From NCBI RefSeq assembly GCF_003121895.1, contig NZ_QEWW01000005.1, positions 33,815 through 97,814 on the forward strand: DNA of 64,000 nt. Reading direction: 5' to 3'. The notes beneath the pieces are model-generated. The model was not told the DNA's origin and ran no database searches. It saw only the letters and a program-made list of their open reading frames with translations. Positions 46,138 to 55,516 of the stretch are shown here, in pieces (within the stretch, counting starts at the first letter, position 1; the number at the start of each line of letters is the position of its first letter). Both the position numbers and the translations under genes were made by a program. This DNA comes from Ignatzschineria cameli. GTDB lineage: Bacteria > Pseudomonadota > Gammaproteobacteria > Cardiobacteriales > Wohlfahrtiimonadaceae.

Positions 46138-47095
46138 AGTACTTCTTAGCACCTGGGTGGAGCGGTGCTACTAAGCCTTCTTGTGCATGCTCAAGAGAGA
46201 TGCCTTTAGCGGCTTGATGTGAGTTTGCAAGATCATTGAGGCTTTCGAAGAAGGTTTTTGTCAATTTATAGACATCATCTTCACTCAAATCTTTACGCGC
46301 CACTAAAGCATTAACAATAATTGCGGTTGGAATAGGTTCTGCATTGCCATAAGTGCCTGCAGGGATCTCCGCTGAAAGGAAGTAAGATTGATCTTTTGCA
46401 ATCTCATCAACCATCGGTTTTCTAATCTCAACTAATTGAAGATCAAAACCTTGCTCAAGCTCCATAATTGAGGCATTTGGAAGACCACTTGTTAAGACTG
46501 CAGCATCGATTTTACCGCCACGAAGTGCATCGACCGCTTCGGCAAATCCTAAATAATCGACCTGAAGATCATCATAGGTAATTCCATGACCTTTGAGGAG
46601 AGCGCGAGCATTCATCTCTGTTCCTGAGTTGAGATCACCCACTGCAACGCGACGACCTTTAAGATCATCCATTGTTTTGATTCCCGATTTTTTCGAGGTG
46701 ACGATCTGTACATAGTTTGGATAGAGTGCCGCAACCTGTACAACGTTTTCTAAGGGCTCTTTAAATGAACCTTCGCCGGCAACCGCTTGGCTTAAAACAT
46801 CACTCATAGTGAGTGCTAATTCAGCCTTTCCTTGATTGACAAGGTTTACATTCTGAATCGATGCACCAGTTGATTGTGATTTTGAGTTAACGCCATAGGT
46901 TTTTGAGTAGATCTGACCGAGCGTTGTACCAATAATATTGTAAGGGCCTGATGATCCCCCTGTTGCAATGGTCACAAAGCGGGTATCTAAGCTATCCCCT
47001 TTATCTGCAACACTCTCTTTATCATCGCCACAGGCCACTAAAAGTGTTGAGAAGGCCGTCACCATTAACAATTTCTTTAAGCTAAATTTTTTCAT
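46115..47095 (-). CDS. TAXI-family TRAP solute-binding lipoprotein
   Basis: Substrate-binding component, 326 residues. The signal ends in a lipobox, TLLVAC|GDD (Cys22), so it is a lipoprotein. TAXI blocks are FVTIATGGSSGPYNIIGTTLGQIY, NVNLVNQGKAELALTMSDV, and LKGRRVAVGDLNSGTEMNARALL. First gene of the TRAP operon. Start ATG 47095 with GGAGG upstream. Confidence 0.92.
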   Translation of the reverse strand: MKKFSLKKLLMVTAFSTLLVACGDDKESVADKGDSLDTRFVTIATGGSSGPYNIIGTTLGQIYSKTYGVNSKSQSTGASIQNVNLVNQGKAELALTMSDVLSQAVAGEGSFKEPLENVVQVAALYPNYVQIVTSKKSGIKTMDDLKGRRVAVGDLNSGTEMNARALLKGHGITYDDLQVDYLGFAEAVDALRGGKIDAAVLTSGLPNASIMELEQGFDLQLVEIRKPMVDEIAKDQSYFLSAEIPAGTYGNAEPIPTAIIVNALVARKDLSEDDVYKLTKTFFESLNDLANSHQAAKGISLEHAQEGLVAPLHPGAKKYYDEQAAK

Positions 47096-47511
47096 AATAT
47101 CCTCCAGAGTAGAGTTTTTAAAACTCCGCTATCTTACTCGACTTTTCTCCCTAAGGTAAAGCAATGATGGGGTCGAGTTATTATTGATAATAAAATATTG
47201 ATAAGGTCATGATTAATGAGATCTTCAGCCCCTTATACCTTTGAGCCATGAAGCGTTATCGATTACTTGTAACGATTGCGCTAGGGATTCAATGGTAAGA
47301 TGCAAGCGTTTGATCAATTCTTTACTGAATCATACTCTCAAATTAGTGTTGCATGCAACATATTAGTTGTAAATAGATAGGAAATATCTTTTTCTAATTG
47401 TGCAGAGAGCAACTTTAGATTAAAGGATATTTGATGAAGATGATAGACCCTTATTTAGCTCTATGTGTATACTGATGTTCTCTCTATATCAGTCACTATA
47501 TTGAAGGAACT
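47096..47511. other. Intergenic region between divergent TAXI and holA genes
   Basis: No ORF. Partial palindromes occur near 47250-47275 (TTATCGATTAC/GTAACGAT). It must hold divergent promoters. Confidence 0.35.
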
Positions 47512-48549
47512 ATGCGATTAAACTCATATGAGGTTATACCGACGATTCAGAAGGGAATGGGGCGGATAGCAGCGCTTTTAATCTCTGGCGATGAACCCTA
47601 TCTCTCTTTGAGTCTTGCCGATCAGGTTCGTGCATTTTATCGAGAGAATGGATTTAATGAGCGAACTCTTCTAGAGGTTGATAATCGTTTTGATTGGGGG
47701 CTCTTTGTTAATGCTACGCAATCCCTCTCTCTCTTCTCAGAGAAGCAGATAATTGAGTTACGATTTACCTCTCTACCTGATCGCAAGGCGCAAATAGCGA
47801 TTGAGAATTATCTTAATGCCCCTCAAGAAGATCTCTTTCTTCTCATCTCTATTCCGCTCCTTAAGAGTGCTCAGCAGAAATCAAAATGGGTTAATGCTGT
47901 GGATAAGGTGGGGATTGTTTCTATTCTCTATCCGCCACGTTTGCATGAGTTTCCAGGTTGGATCTTTAATGAAGCAAAGCGACGAAATCTCCATCTAGAG
48001 AAGGATGCTGTCGATCTATTAGCCCAAAATAATGAAGGAAACCTCTTCTCTGTGATTCAAGAGCTCGATTATCTTGCGCTCTACTATGGCGATAAGAAGA
48101 TCGATGCAGAGAATCTGCGTTCTGCCTTAACACAGAGCTCTAAATTTATCGCTTTTGATCTTAGTGATGCCATATTATCTGGTGATGTTGATCGCATTAA
48201 TCGTATTATCACCATTTTTGAGGATGAGGGTGAGCCGGCAACATTGGTGAACTTTCTTTTGCAAAAAGAGATCGCAACATTAGGTGAGATGCTCTTCTCT
48301 TTAGAGCAGGGGGAGAATATGCGTCAAGTCTTATCAAAAGTTTGGCGTAATAAACAGCCCCTCTATCAACAGGCATTGAGTCGTCTCAATCTTCGTCGCT
48401 GGCGTAATATTATGAAGATGGTGGTACAGATCGATCAGGCAATCAAAGGGCAGATTAAGGAGAATCCTTGGAATGCAATTCGGCGTGTTGCTTTTGCTAT
48501 CTCTGGAAAACGTCTTCTCTCTTTAAGTGCTGTTGCAAGAGTGCGATAA
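47512..48549 (+). CDS. holA: DNA polymerase III subunit delta
   Basis: Opens the beta clamp within the clamp loader. 345 residues (E. coli 343). It has the N-terminal LISGDEPYL, FDWGLFVNATQSLSLFSEKQIIELRF and a sensor-like LAQNNEGNLFSVIQELDYLALYYGDKKI, all typical of delta. No zinc or P-loop, as expected. GAAGGAAC precedes the ATG. lptE, often upstream of holA, is absent. A perfect DnaA box lies in the coding sequence (47898-47906). Confidence 0.92.
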   Translation: MRLNSYEVIPTIQKGMGRIAALLISGDEPYLSLSLADQVRAFYRENGFNERTLLEVDNRFDWGLFVNATQSLSLFSEKQIIELRFTSLPDRKAQIAIENYLNAPQEDLFLLISIPLLKSAQQKSKWVNAVDKVGIVSILYPPRLHEFPGWIFNEAKRRNLHLEKDAVDLLAQNNEGNLFSVIQELDYLALYYGDKKIDAENLRSALTQSSKFIAFDLSDAILSGDVDRINRIITIFEDEGEPATLVNFLLQKEIATLGEMLFSLEQGENMRQVLSKVWRNKQPLYQQALSRLNLRRWRNIMKMVVQIDQAIKGQIKENPWNAIRRVAFAISGKRLLSLSAVARVR

Positions 48550-48749
48550 TAGAGCTCCTTTAATGAGCGTACTATAGGAGCGTGCTATAGATAGCAGTCT
48601 ATTATGAAATCGGCTTATGAAGTCGATTGGCATAACTAATTAATAGAACGCTAATAGAATTAATAGAGCCGATTAATAATTGATTAAATAGTTGATTGCT
48701 CTTAACAGGATTACCCTTAACGATTAGATAGAGAAGATTAGCAAAAATC

Positions 48750-49328
48750 ATGAATGATTATGAACAGGAATTAATAGCGTTATTGGAAGCGATCTTGATG
48801 GCATCGGACGTCCCTCTCTCCCTTAAAGAGATCTTAACAATATTGGATGAAGAGAATTATAGTGAGAGCGATATTATTCGTGCCCTCTTTACATTAGAGG
48901 CTAACTATCGTGAAGCGCAAGGGGGAATTGAGCTAGTTGAGGTTGCATCAGGTTGGCGTTTTCAGGTTCCTTCTCGCTTTTCTAAGTGGGTGGGAAAGCT
49001 CTTTGAAGCAAAGCAGCAACGTTTTAGTAGCGCCTTTTTTGAGACATTAGCGCTTATTCTTTATGAGCAACCGGTCACGCGGGGTGATATTGAAGCGGTA
49101 CGGGGAGTCTCGGTCAGTAGTAATATTATTCGAAGTTTAGAGGAACGAGATTGGATCAAAGTGGTAGGAAGAAAAGAGGTGCCGGGAAGACCGATGCTCT
49201 ATGGTACTACCGATCAATTACTTGATGATCTTAATCTAAAATCACTTCGTGATTTACCTCCGCTTCCCGAATTAGAGACTCTCTTTAAAGAGGCGACAAC
49301 GGTAGAGGAAGAGGCGTTAGTTGTATAA
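48750..49328 (+). CDS. scpB: Segregation and condensation protein B
   Basis: Winged-helix partner of ScpA and SMC/kleisin complexes in chromosome organisation. 192 residues. ALLEAILMASDVPLSLKEIL, GIELVEVASGWRFQVP, ETLALILYEQPVTRGDIEAVRGV and RPMLYGTTDQLLDDLNL are family blocks. scpA is not adjacent. The ribosome site is weak. Confidence 0.92.
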   Translation: MNDYEQELIALLEAILMASDVPLSLKEILTILDEENYSESDIIRALFTLEANYREAQGGIELVEVASGWRFQVPSRFSKWVGKLFEAKQQRFSSAFFETLALILYEQPVTRGDIEAVRGVSVSSNIIRSLEERDWIKVVGRKEVPGRPMLYGTTDQLLDDLNLKSLRDLPPLPELETLFKEATTVEEEALVV

Positions 49329-49449
49329 CTAAGCCTCTTAATTAAGACTCTATTAAGGTCACTATCAAAGGGGATAAAAGCGCCTTAAGGCACAAATTCC
49401 TTTATACTAAATTTTCCTATTATCTTGAGATTAATAAAGATCAACCATT

Positions 49450-50739
49450 ATGTTTAGACCTTTACCCCTATTTATGGGATTACGTTATACTGCGGCAAAG
49501 CGTAAAAATAACTTCATCTCATTTATCTCTTTTGTCTCAATTGGCGGCATTGCCCTCGGTGTAATGACCATGATTGTAGTTCTTTCGGTGATGAATGGCT
49601 TTCAGAAAGAGGTTGCCGAGCGGAGCATTGCAATGGCTTTTCATAATCAGATTGTCAGCGATCAGAAGGGTTATATTGAAGAGTGGGAGCCTTTGATGAC
49701 ATTATCAGAGGGTGAGCGCAATGTGGTTGGAAGCGCCCCCTTTATTGAAGGGCAGGGGTTAGTCAATTCATCGGGAATTATGTTGCCGGTGCAGGTATAT
49801 GGTGTCGACCCCCGTTATGAAGCGCGAGTATCTGCTATTGCTAATACTATTACAACAGAAGATCCTACAACAGGTCGCTATGTGGAAGGAAGCTTCGAGC
49901 TTCTTGATGAGACCCCTTTTGGCGTCTTAATTAGCCGAGATATGGCAAGTCGCTTAGGGCTCTCAATTGGAGATTATCTCTCATTGGTCACCTCTGATAT
50001 TAATGTTACTGTTGCCGGCGTCTCTCCACGGATGAAGCGTTTAAAGGTGGTTGGCTTTTTTCGGGCCGGGATCTATGAATATGATATTAGTAATATCTTC
50101 GTTAACCTAAAAGATGCGGCAACGCTCTATCGCCTACCTAAAGACGCGATCACCGGGATTCGTCTACAGCTAGAAGATCCTATGAAGGCGCGTGAGACCG
50201 CCTACTATCTACAAGTAAAACCTGAGATTGAAGGAAACTACTCTGTCTATACCTGGGTTAATCAATTCTCGGCACTTTTTAAGATGATTGAAATTGAGAA
50301 GATCTCGATGTTTTTGATTATGAGTCTTATCGTTGCCGTTGCTGTCTTTAATGTGGTGTCGATGTTGGTAATGGTGGTTACAGAGAAACGTTCAGAGATT
50401 GCGATTTTACGAACACTGGGGATGCCCCCGCGCCACATTATGGCTGTTTTTATGGTTCAGGGAACATTTATTGGATTCTTTGGCGCATTGATAGGCATTA
50501 TTTTAGGACTTTTGATCGCTTTTAATGTGGCAGATATTGTGCGATGGATTGAAAAGATGGTTGGAAAAACACTCTTTGAGCCGAGTATCTATCCTATTTC
50601 GGAGATCCCCTCAATTGTACTCTTCTCAGATGTTGCCACAATTGCCGGCATCGCCTTTCTATTAGCGAGTGTTGCGACACTCTATCCTGCTTGGAAGGCA
50701 TCGAGAACACAACCTGCGGAGGCACTACGTTATGAGTAA
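49450..50739 (+). CDS. lolC: Lipoprotein-releasing ABC permease (LolC/LolE family)
   Basis: Inner-membrane part of the Lol complex that extracts lipoproteins to LolA. 429 residues: one N-terminal helix, a large periplasmic domain (about 50-265), then three C-terminal helices (MacB/FtsX topology). FLSFVSIGGIALGVMTMIVVLSVMNGF-like start and EKRSEIAILRTLGM near residue 318 are diagnostic. No second permease follows lolD, so this may act as a homodimer (LolF arrangement). It overlaps lolD by 8 bases. Confidence 0.9.
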   Translation: MFRPLPLFMGLRYTAAKRKNNFISFISFVSIGGIALGVMTMIVVLSVMNGFQKEVAERSIAMAFHNQIVSDQKGYIEEWEPLMTLSEGERNVVGSAPFIEGQGLVNSSGIMLPVQVYGVDPRYEARVSAIANTITTEDPTTGRYVEGSFELLDETPFGVLISRDMASRLGLSIGDYLSLVTSDINVTVAGVSPRMKRLKVVGFFRAGIYEYDISNIFVNLKDAATLYRLPKDAITGIRLQLEDPMKARETAYYLQVKPEIEGNYSVYTWVNQFSALFKMIEIEKISMFLIMSLIVAVAVFNVVSMLVMVVTEKRSEIAILRTLGMPPRHIMAVFMVQGTFIGFFGALIGIILGLLIAFNVADIVRWIEKMVGKTLFEPSIYPISEIPSIVLFSDVATIAGIAFLLASVATLYPAWKASRTQPAEALRYE

Positions 50740-51436
50740 AGATGGATCGATCGTTTTAGATGTAAGAGATATCTCAAAGAAGTTTATCGATCAAAAGAGT
50801 GAGATTGTGATCTTTCAAAATCTTACCTTTCAGATCCATAAAGGGGATCGAATTGCCATTGTTGGTGCCTCAGGTGCCGGCAAAAGTACATTGATGCATA
50901 TTATCTCGGGATTAGATCAACCCACAAGTGGTGATATCTATCTCAATGGAGAGCACTTTAATCGCCTATCAGAAGCAAAGCGGGGATATCTTCGTAATCG
51001 CTATCTCGGTTTTATCTATCAATTTCACCACCTTCTGCCGGAGTTTACTGCGCTCGATAATGTTGCACTCCCTTTAGTGATCGGTGGAGAGAGTATTGCA
51101 AAATCGCGTCATGAGGCAGAACAGCTTTTAAATCGAGTAGGATTAGCGCATCGATTAACTCATCATCCTGGAAAATTATCGGGAGGCGAGCGGCAGCGTG
51201 TTGCGATTGCACGAGCCCTAGTAACTCAACCTTCAGCGGTTCTTGCAGATGAGCCGACGGGAAATCTTGATGAAGAGAATGCTCATGCAATCTTTGATCT
51301 GATGTGTGAGATCAATGATGAGATCGGTACAGCGCTGATTGTTGTGACGCATGACCACTCCTTAGCACGAAAAATGGATCAATGTTGGCGTCTTTTTGAG
51401 ATGCAACTTCATCCTGTCGATCGTACAGCGCTATAG
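50732..51436 (+). CDS. lolD: Lipoprotein-releasing ABC ATPase LolD
   Basis: ATPase driving lipoprotein release, 234 residues. Walker A GASGAGKST, signature LSGGERQRVAIARAL, Walker B VLADEPTGNLD and H-loop THD are all present. The start is ATG 50732, with GGAGG nine bases upstream inside the end of lolC; an earlier frame from 50669 is not supported. Translational coupling with lolC is likely. Confidence 0.94.
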   Translation: MSKDGSIVLDVRDISKKFIDQKSEIVIFQNLTFQIHKGDRIAIVGASGAGKSTLMHIISGLDQPTSGDIYLNGEHFNRLSEAKRGYLRNRYLGFIYQFHHLLPEFTALDNVALPLVIGGESIAKSRHEAEQLLNRVGLAHRLTHHPGKLSGGERQRVAIARALVTQPSAVLADEPTGNLDEENAHAIFDLMCEINDEIGTALIVVTHDHSLARKMDQCWRLFEMQLHPVDRTAL

Positions 51437-51539
51437 TAGTTAGCAATAGCATCATTATATAGCAACATTATTATTTAAATTTAAGAGAAGAAACGGTAGA
51501 GCGTCTAGAGTATCTAGTTCGCAGAGAGGCAATAGGGTA

Positions 51540-52211
51540 ATGGATTGGTTGATGCAGGTGGTAGATATATTTCTACATGTGGATGATTATCTTGAAGTGA
51601 TCATCTCTCAATATGGGTATTGGATCTATGGGATCTTAATTTTAATTGTTTTTTGTGAAACGGGGTTGGTGGTTACCCCTTTTCTCCCGGGAGATTCGCT
51701 ACTCTTTGCGGCAGGGGCGCTCGCGGCTGCCGGCTTGATGAATATCTGGATCCTATTTGGCACCTTGTTGGTTGCGGCGATTATCGGTGATGCGGTGAAT
51801 TATCAGATCGGGCATCATCTAGGTGTTAAGCCTTTTCGGCGTGATGCGAAGATCTTTAAGTTAAAATATCTTGAGAAGACGGAGGCGTTTTATGAGCGAC
51901 ATGGAGGCAAGACCATTATTTTAGCGCGATTTATCCCTATCGTACGTACTTTTGCACCATTCGTTGCAGGGGCTAGTCGGATGTGTTATCGTCGATTTGG
52001 AACTTATAATATTGTGGGAGCACTCCTTTGGACCGGGAGCATGTTGGGGGCTGGTTACTTTTTTGGTCAGACCCAAATTGTTCAAGAAAATTTCTCCCTT
52101 ATTGTTCTTGGAATTGTCTTTATATCAGCACTACCCATAGGGATTGAGGTTTTAAAGGCCTTGATCACTAAATATCGAAATAAAGTTGCACGGGACGGAG
52201 ATAAAGCATAA
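51540..52211 (+). CDS. DedA family membrane protein
   Basis: A 223-residue inner-membrane protein of the DedA/SNARE-associated family, linked to undecaprenyl-phosphate or lipid flipping. Key motifs are FCETGLVVTPFLPGDSLLFAAGALAAAG (E at about 41 and D) and FYERHGGKTIILARFIPIVRTFAPFVAGASRM, which hold the conserved Arg pair. The ribosome site (AGGGTA) is weak. It is between lolD and rho, unrelated in function. Confidence 0.9.
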   Translation: MDWLMQVVDIFLHVDDYLEVIISQYGYWIYGILILIVFCETGLVVTPFLPGDSLLFAAGALAAAGLMNIWILFGTLLVAAIIGDAVNYQIGHHLGVKPFRRDAKIFKLKYLEKTEAFYERHGGKTIILARFIPIVRTFAPFVAGASRMCYRRFGTYNIVGALLWTGSMLGAGYFFGQTQIVQENFSLIVLGIVFISALPIGIEVLKALITKYRNKVARDGDKA

Positions 52212-52256
52212 ACTTTCGCTAATAATAAATCATCTATCCATTTCTCTCTATTAGGA

Positions 52257-52310
52257 GCCCAACTCAGAGTTGAGGCCTTTAAGGAAATGCGAGGGCGCGT
52301 CCCCTATTGA
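52257..52310 (+). promoter_or_regulatory. Possible rho leader hairpin and mini-ORF
   Basis: GCCCAACT pairs with AGTTG-GGC (one bulge) at 52257-52276. ATG 52287 opens a seven-codon frame (MRGRVPY) with AAGGA very close upstream. The rho gene of E. coli is also preceded by a leader under autogenous control. Evidence here is weak. Confidence 0.3.
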
Positions 52311-52387
52311 TCTACAAAATAAACATATCTTATCTATTCTAAAAAGAATTTTAGAATCCTCTCTTATACTTTTTATAAAATCAATCT

Positions 52388-53644
52388 ATGAATCTAACAG
52401 AACTAAAACAAAAAACAGCCCAAGAGCTAGTAGATATTGCCGAAGAAATGAATATCCAGGGTCTGATGCGGGCGAAAAAGCATGAGCTCATCTTTGCCAT
52501 TTTACAAGAACAAGCAGAAAAGGGGGGTGAGGTTATTGGTGATGGGGTGCTTGAAGTCCTTAATGATGGATACGGTTTTTTAAGAGGGGTAGATAGCTCC
52601 TTCTTAGCAGGGCCCGATGATGTCTATATCAGCCCTTCTCAAATAAGACGCTTCAATTTACGAACGGGCGATACCGTTTCTGGTGTTATTCGGGCGCCTA
52701 AGGATAATGAAAAATATTTTGCTTTAGTTAAAGTTAATGAGATTAACTATGAGCCGGTAAGTAAAAATCGTCGTAAAATCGCTTTTGAAAATTTAACACC
52801 GATTCATCCTAATGAGCCCTTAAAAATGGAGTTAGGAAATGGTTCGAGTGAAGATATTACCGCACGTTTAATTGATATTGTTGCCCCCATCGGTAAGGGG
52901 CAGAGAAGTATGATCGTCGCGCCACCTAAGGCGGGTAAAACGATTATGATGCAAAATATCGCTCAATCGATAGCAATTAATCATCCTGAAGCATATCTGA
53001 TGGTGCTCTTAATTGATGAGCGTCCCGAAGAGGTAACAGAGATGCAGCGTTTAGTAAAAGGGGATGTTGTTGCTTCAACCTTTGATGAGCCAGCGCTTCG
53101 CCATGTACAGGTTGCTGAAATGGTGATTGAGAAAGCTCGTCGATTAGTAGAACATGGTCGAGATGTGGTGATTTTGCTCGATTCGATGACCCGTTTAGCG
53201 CGCGCTTATAATACTGTGGTTCCCTCTTCAGGTAAGGTGCTCTCTGGTGGGGTTGATGCTAATGCACTCCATCGCCCTAAACGTTTCTTTGGTGCTGCTC
53301 GTAATATTGAAAATGGGGGGAGTTTGACCATTATTGCAACAGCAATGGTTGATACTGGCTCGAAGATGGATGAGGTAATCTTTGAAGAGTTTAAAGGAAC
53401 GGGGAACTCAGAGATTCAGTTAGATCGCCGTATTGCTGAAAAACGGATCTTCCCTGCGATCAATGTTAATCGTTCAGGCACTCGTCGTGAAGAGCTCTTA
53501 ATGGGACCTGAAGAGTTACAGAAAATGTGGATTCTCCGCAAATTGATTCACCCAATGGATGAGATTGAAGCTGCTGAATTTATGCTCGAACGGATGAGAG
53601 AGACAAAGACAAACGCTGAATTTTTCCAGATGATGAAAGGGTAA
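52388..53644 (+). CDS. rho: Transcription termination factor Rho
   Basis: Hexameric RNA-dependent ATPase that ends transcription. 418 residues (E. coli 419). N-terminal helix domain, cold-shock-like RNA fold with [21 protein letters not shown], Walker A APPKAGKT, Walker [15 protein letters not shown]-loop/R-loop STFDEP and [25 protein letters not shown] 52388 has no good ribosome site, which fits tight autogenous control. Terminal genes nearby are not co-operonic. Confidence 0.96.
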   Translation: MNLTELKQKTAQELVDIAEEMNIQGLMRAKKHELIFAILQEQAEKGGEVIGDGVLEVLNDGYGFLRGVDSSFLAGPDDVYISPSQIRRFNLRTGDTVSGVIRAPKDNEKYFALVKVNEINYEPVSKNRRKIAFENLTPIHPNEPLKMELGNGSSEDITARLIDIVAPIGKGQRSMIVAPPKAGKTIMMQNIAQSIAINHPEAYLMVLLIDERPEEVTEMQRLVKGDVVASTFDEPALRHVQVAEMVIEKARRLVEHGRDVVILLDSMTRLARAYNTVVPSSGKVLSGGVDANALHRPKRFFGAARNIENGGSLTIIATAMVDTGSKMDEVIFEEFKGTGNSEIQLDRRIAEKRIFPAINVNRSGTRREELLMGPEELQKMWILRKLIHPMDEIEAAEFMLERMRETKTNAEFFQMMKG

Positions 53645-53751
53645 CGCCCCTGAAAGTGATCGAAAGAGCGTAGTGGGATGCGTAATAGATTTGCATTAGC
53701 GCGCTCTTTACAGTAAAATTCCCGTCTTGATTATTTTTTTAATGCGTCAAG

Positions 53752-53775
53752 CATTTAGATTGACGAATCTAAATG
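53752..53775 (+). promoter_or_regulatory. Perfect inverted repeat upstream of rpmE2
   Basis: CATTTAGATT-GACG-AATCTAAATG: 10-base arms, 4-base spacer, 53 bases before the gene. It could be a repressor operator or a 5'-UTR hairpin. Zur or L31 autoregulation are possible, as alternative L31 genes are often zinc-controlled, but it does not match the Zur consensus I know. Confidence 0.55.
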
Positions 53776-53827
53776 GGCATTAGAGAAGTAGGCCAATAGA
53801 TAAACATTAATTAATGGATAAAATATT

Positions 53828-54070
53828 ATGTCAAAAGAAAATACAATCAACTACCGTCCTGTAGTATTTCAAGATGCATCGAGTGATTTTGCGATCTTAA
53901 CACGTTCAACTATCGCAACTAAAGATACAATCGTATGGACTGATGGTAACGAATACCCATTAGCGCGTATGGAAGTAACCTCTGCGTCACATCCATTCTT
54001 CACAGGTCAACAAAATATTCTTGATGCGGAAGGTCGTGTTGATCGCTTCCGTAAGAAATATGGCCGTTAA
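53828..54070 (+). CDS. rpmE2: Ribosomal protein bL31, zinc-independent type B
   Basis: 80-residue large-subunit protein. It lacks the CXXC zinc site of bL31 type A and has the type B pattern ([44 protein letters not shown]). Type B is often used when zinc is scarce; with no type A gene in view it may be the only L31. Monocistronic, with its own terminator. Confidence 0.93.
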   Translation: MSKENTINYRPVVFQDASSDFAILTRSTIATKDTIVWTDGNEYPLARMEVTSASHPFFTGQQNILDAEGRVDRFRKKYGR

Positions 54071-54112
54071 TATTAATATTAGTGAATATAACGCTATTAG
54101 GATTTTAGAAAG

Positions 54113-54137
54113 AGCATCTCATTGAGATGCTTTTTTT
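54113..54137 (+). terminator. Terminator after rpmE2
   Basis: AGCATCTC-ATT-GAGATGCT followed by T7. Confidence 0.9.
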
Positions 54138-54327
54138 ATGGGAAAAATATGGGGGTTTGAAAAATAGGTCGAGATTGAGGTCGATAGCGCTTATGCTTAT
54201 TACCGATAATCTAGGGCTAAGGATTGAGTTCTTTATAATCTCTTAGTGGTAACAATTTTCTCTTATCGCTAGCTTTGTCTAGAAATAGGCGCATAATATT
54301 GCAAACAGAATGGTAAAGATTGTGCTG

Positions 54328-55359
54328 ATGATAAAAAAAATTATTCAAAAACTACTCTTTAAGTTGGATCCTGAATGCTCACATCATCTCTCTTTTTGGG
54401 GAATTAGGGCATTAACGGCATTCCCCTTTTTAAAAAAACGACTTATTGATCGAGAGAAAATCAATGAAGATCCTCGGCTTCAACGGCAGGTGTTAGGACT
54501 CACTTTTCGTCATCCGGTTGGTCTAGCTGCCGGGTTTGATAAAGATGCAAAGTTATATCAAGCATTAGGAGAATTGGGTTTTTCTTTTGTGGAGATCGGA
54601 ACGATTACTCCCAAAGGGCAACCAGGAAATCCTAAAAAGAGGCTCTTTCGTCTTGTTGAGGAGAGCGCTATTATTAATCGAATGGGATTTAATAATGATG
54701 GGGTCGATGCCGCTTATCTCCGATTACAGAAACGGCAACATCGATTGATTATCGGTGGTAATATCGGCAAAAATAAAGCGACGCCCAATGAGCGTGCTGT
54801 TGAGGATTATTTAACCTGCTTTCAGAGACTATTTGATGTTGTCGATTATTTTGTTGTAAATGTGAGTTCTCCAAATACCCCTAATTTACGAGATTTGCAG
54901 GAGAAGGAGCCTCTACTTGAACTTCTCAATAGATTGCAAAGTGAAAATCAGAAATATCAAAATCCCAAACCGATTCTGCTTAAAATAGCTCCCGATCTTT
55001 CAGAAAATCAGCTGAGAGAGATTGTCGAGATTGTTGATGAGTCAAAAATTGCCGGTATTATTGCTACAAATACAACGATCTCGCGAGAAGGTGTTCAATC
55101 TCCGCTGAAATCCGAAGCGGGAGGATTAAGTGGTGCCCCTTTAACAGAGCGATCTTTAGAAGTGATCCGCTTTTTAGCGAAAGAGAGTCAAGGGCGATTT
55201 CCCATTATTGGTGTGGGTGGGATTATGACGGCTCAAGATGCTTTAGATAAACTGGATGCAGGCGCCGCTTTGGTGCAACTCTATAGTGGTTTTATCTATG
55301 AAGGACCACAATTAATTACCGATATCAATCGTGCACTATTAGCGCGATTAGAAAAATGA
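54328..55359 (+). CDS. pyrD: Dihydroorotate dehydrogenase (quinone), class 2
   Basis: FMN enzyme that oxidises dihydroorotate to orotate and reduces membrane quinone; feeds pyrE and pyrF (33 kb). ATG 54328 aligns the N-terminus with E. coli PyrD (16 residues before the shared LDPE), giving 343 residues; an in-frame ATG at 54310 is possible. N-terminal amphipathic helices bind the membrane. The catalytic Ser is in [17 protein letters not shown] sites are [15 protein letters not shown] and IGVGGI. Weak ribosome site. Confidence 0.94.
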   Translation: MIKKIIQKLLFKLDPECSHHLSFWGIRALTAFPFLKKRLIDREKINEDPRLQRQVLGLTFRHPVGLAAGFDKDAKLYQALGELGFSFVEIGTITPKGQPGNPKKRLFRLVEESAIINRMGFNNDGVDAAYLRLQKRQHRLIIGGNIGKNKATPNERAVEDYLTCFQRLFDVVDYFVVNVSSPNTPNLRDLQEKEPLLELLNRLQSENQKYQNPKPILLKIAPDLSENQLREIVEIVDESKIAGIIATNTTISREGVQSPLKSEAGGLSGAPLTERSLEVIRFLAKESQGRFPIIGVGGIMTAQDALDKLDAGAALVQLYSGFIYEGPQLITDINRALLARLEK

Positions 55360-55466
55360 ATCACCGAGGAACGGTTGTGGCTATTTTAAAATAATTGTTT
55401 ATGTACTAAGATGGTCGAACAATATTATTCATCTCAAGTTTGAGTTTTTATTAAAATAGAGCTGAA

Positions 55467-55495
55467 GTAATCACTCCATTAATGGGGGGAATTAC
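55467..55495 (+). promoter_or_regulatory. Hairpin in the gltA 5' region
   Basis: GTAAT...ATTAC and CTCCAT...ATGGGG form a bulged hairpin centred on TTAA, ending seven bases before the GGAGG ribosome site of gltA. It could tune initiation; no T run follows. Confidence 0.35.
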
Positions 55496-55516
55496 CGAAA
55501 GCTGGAGGAAATTAGT

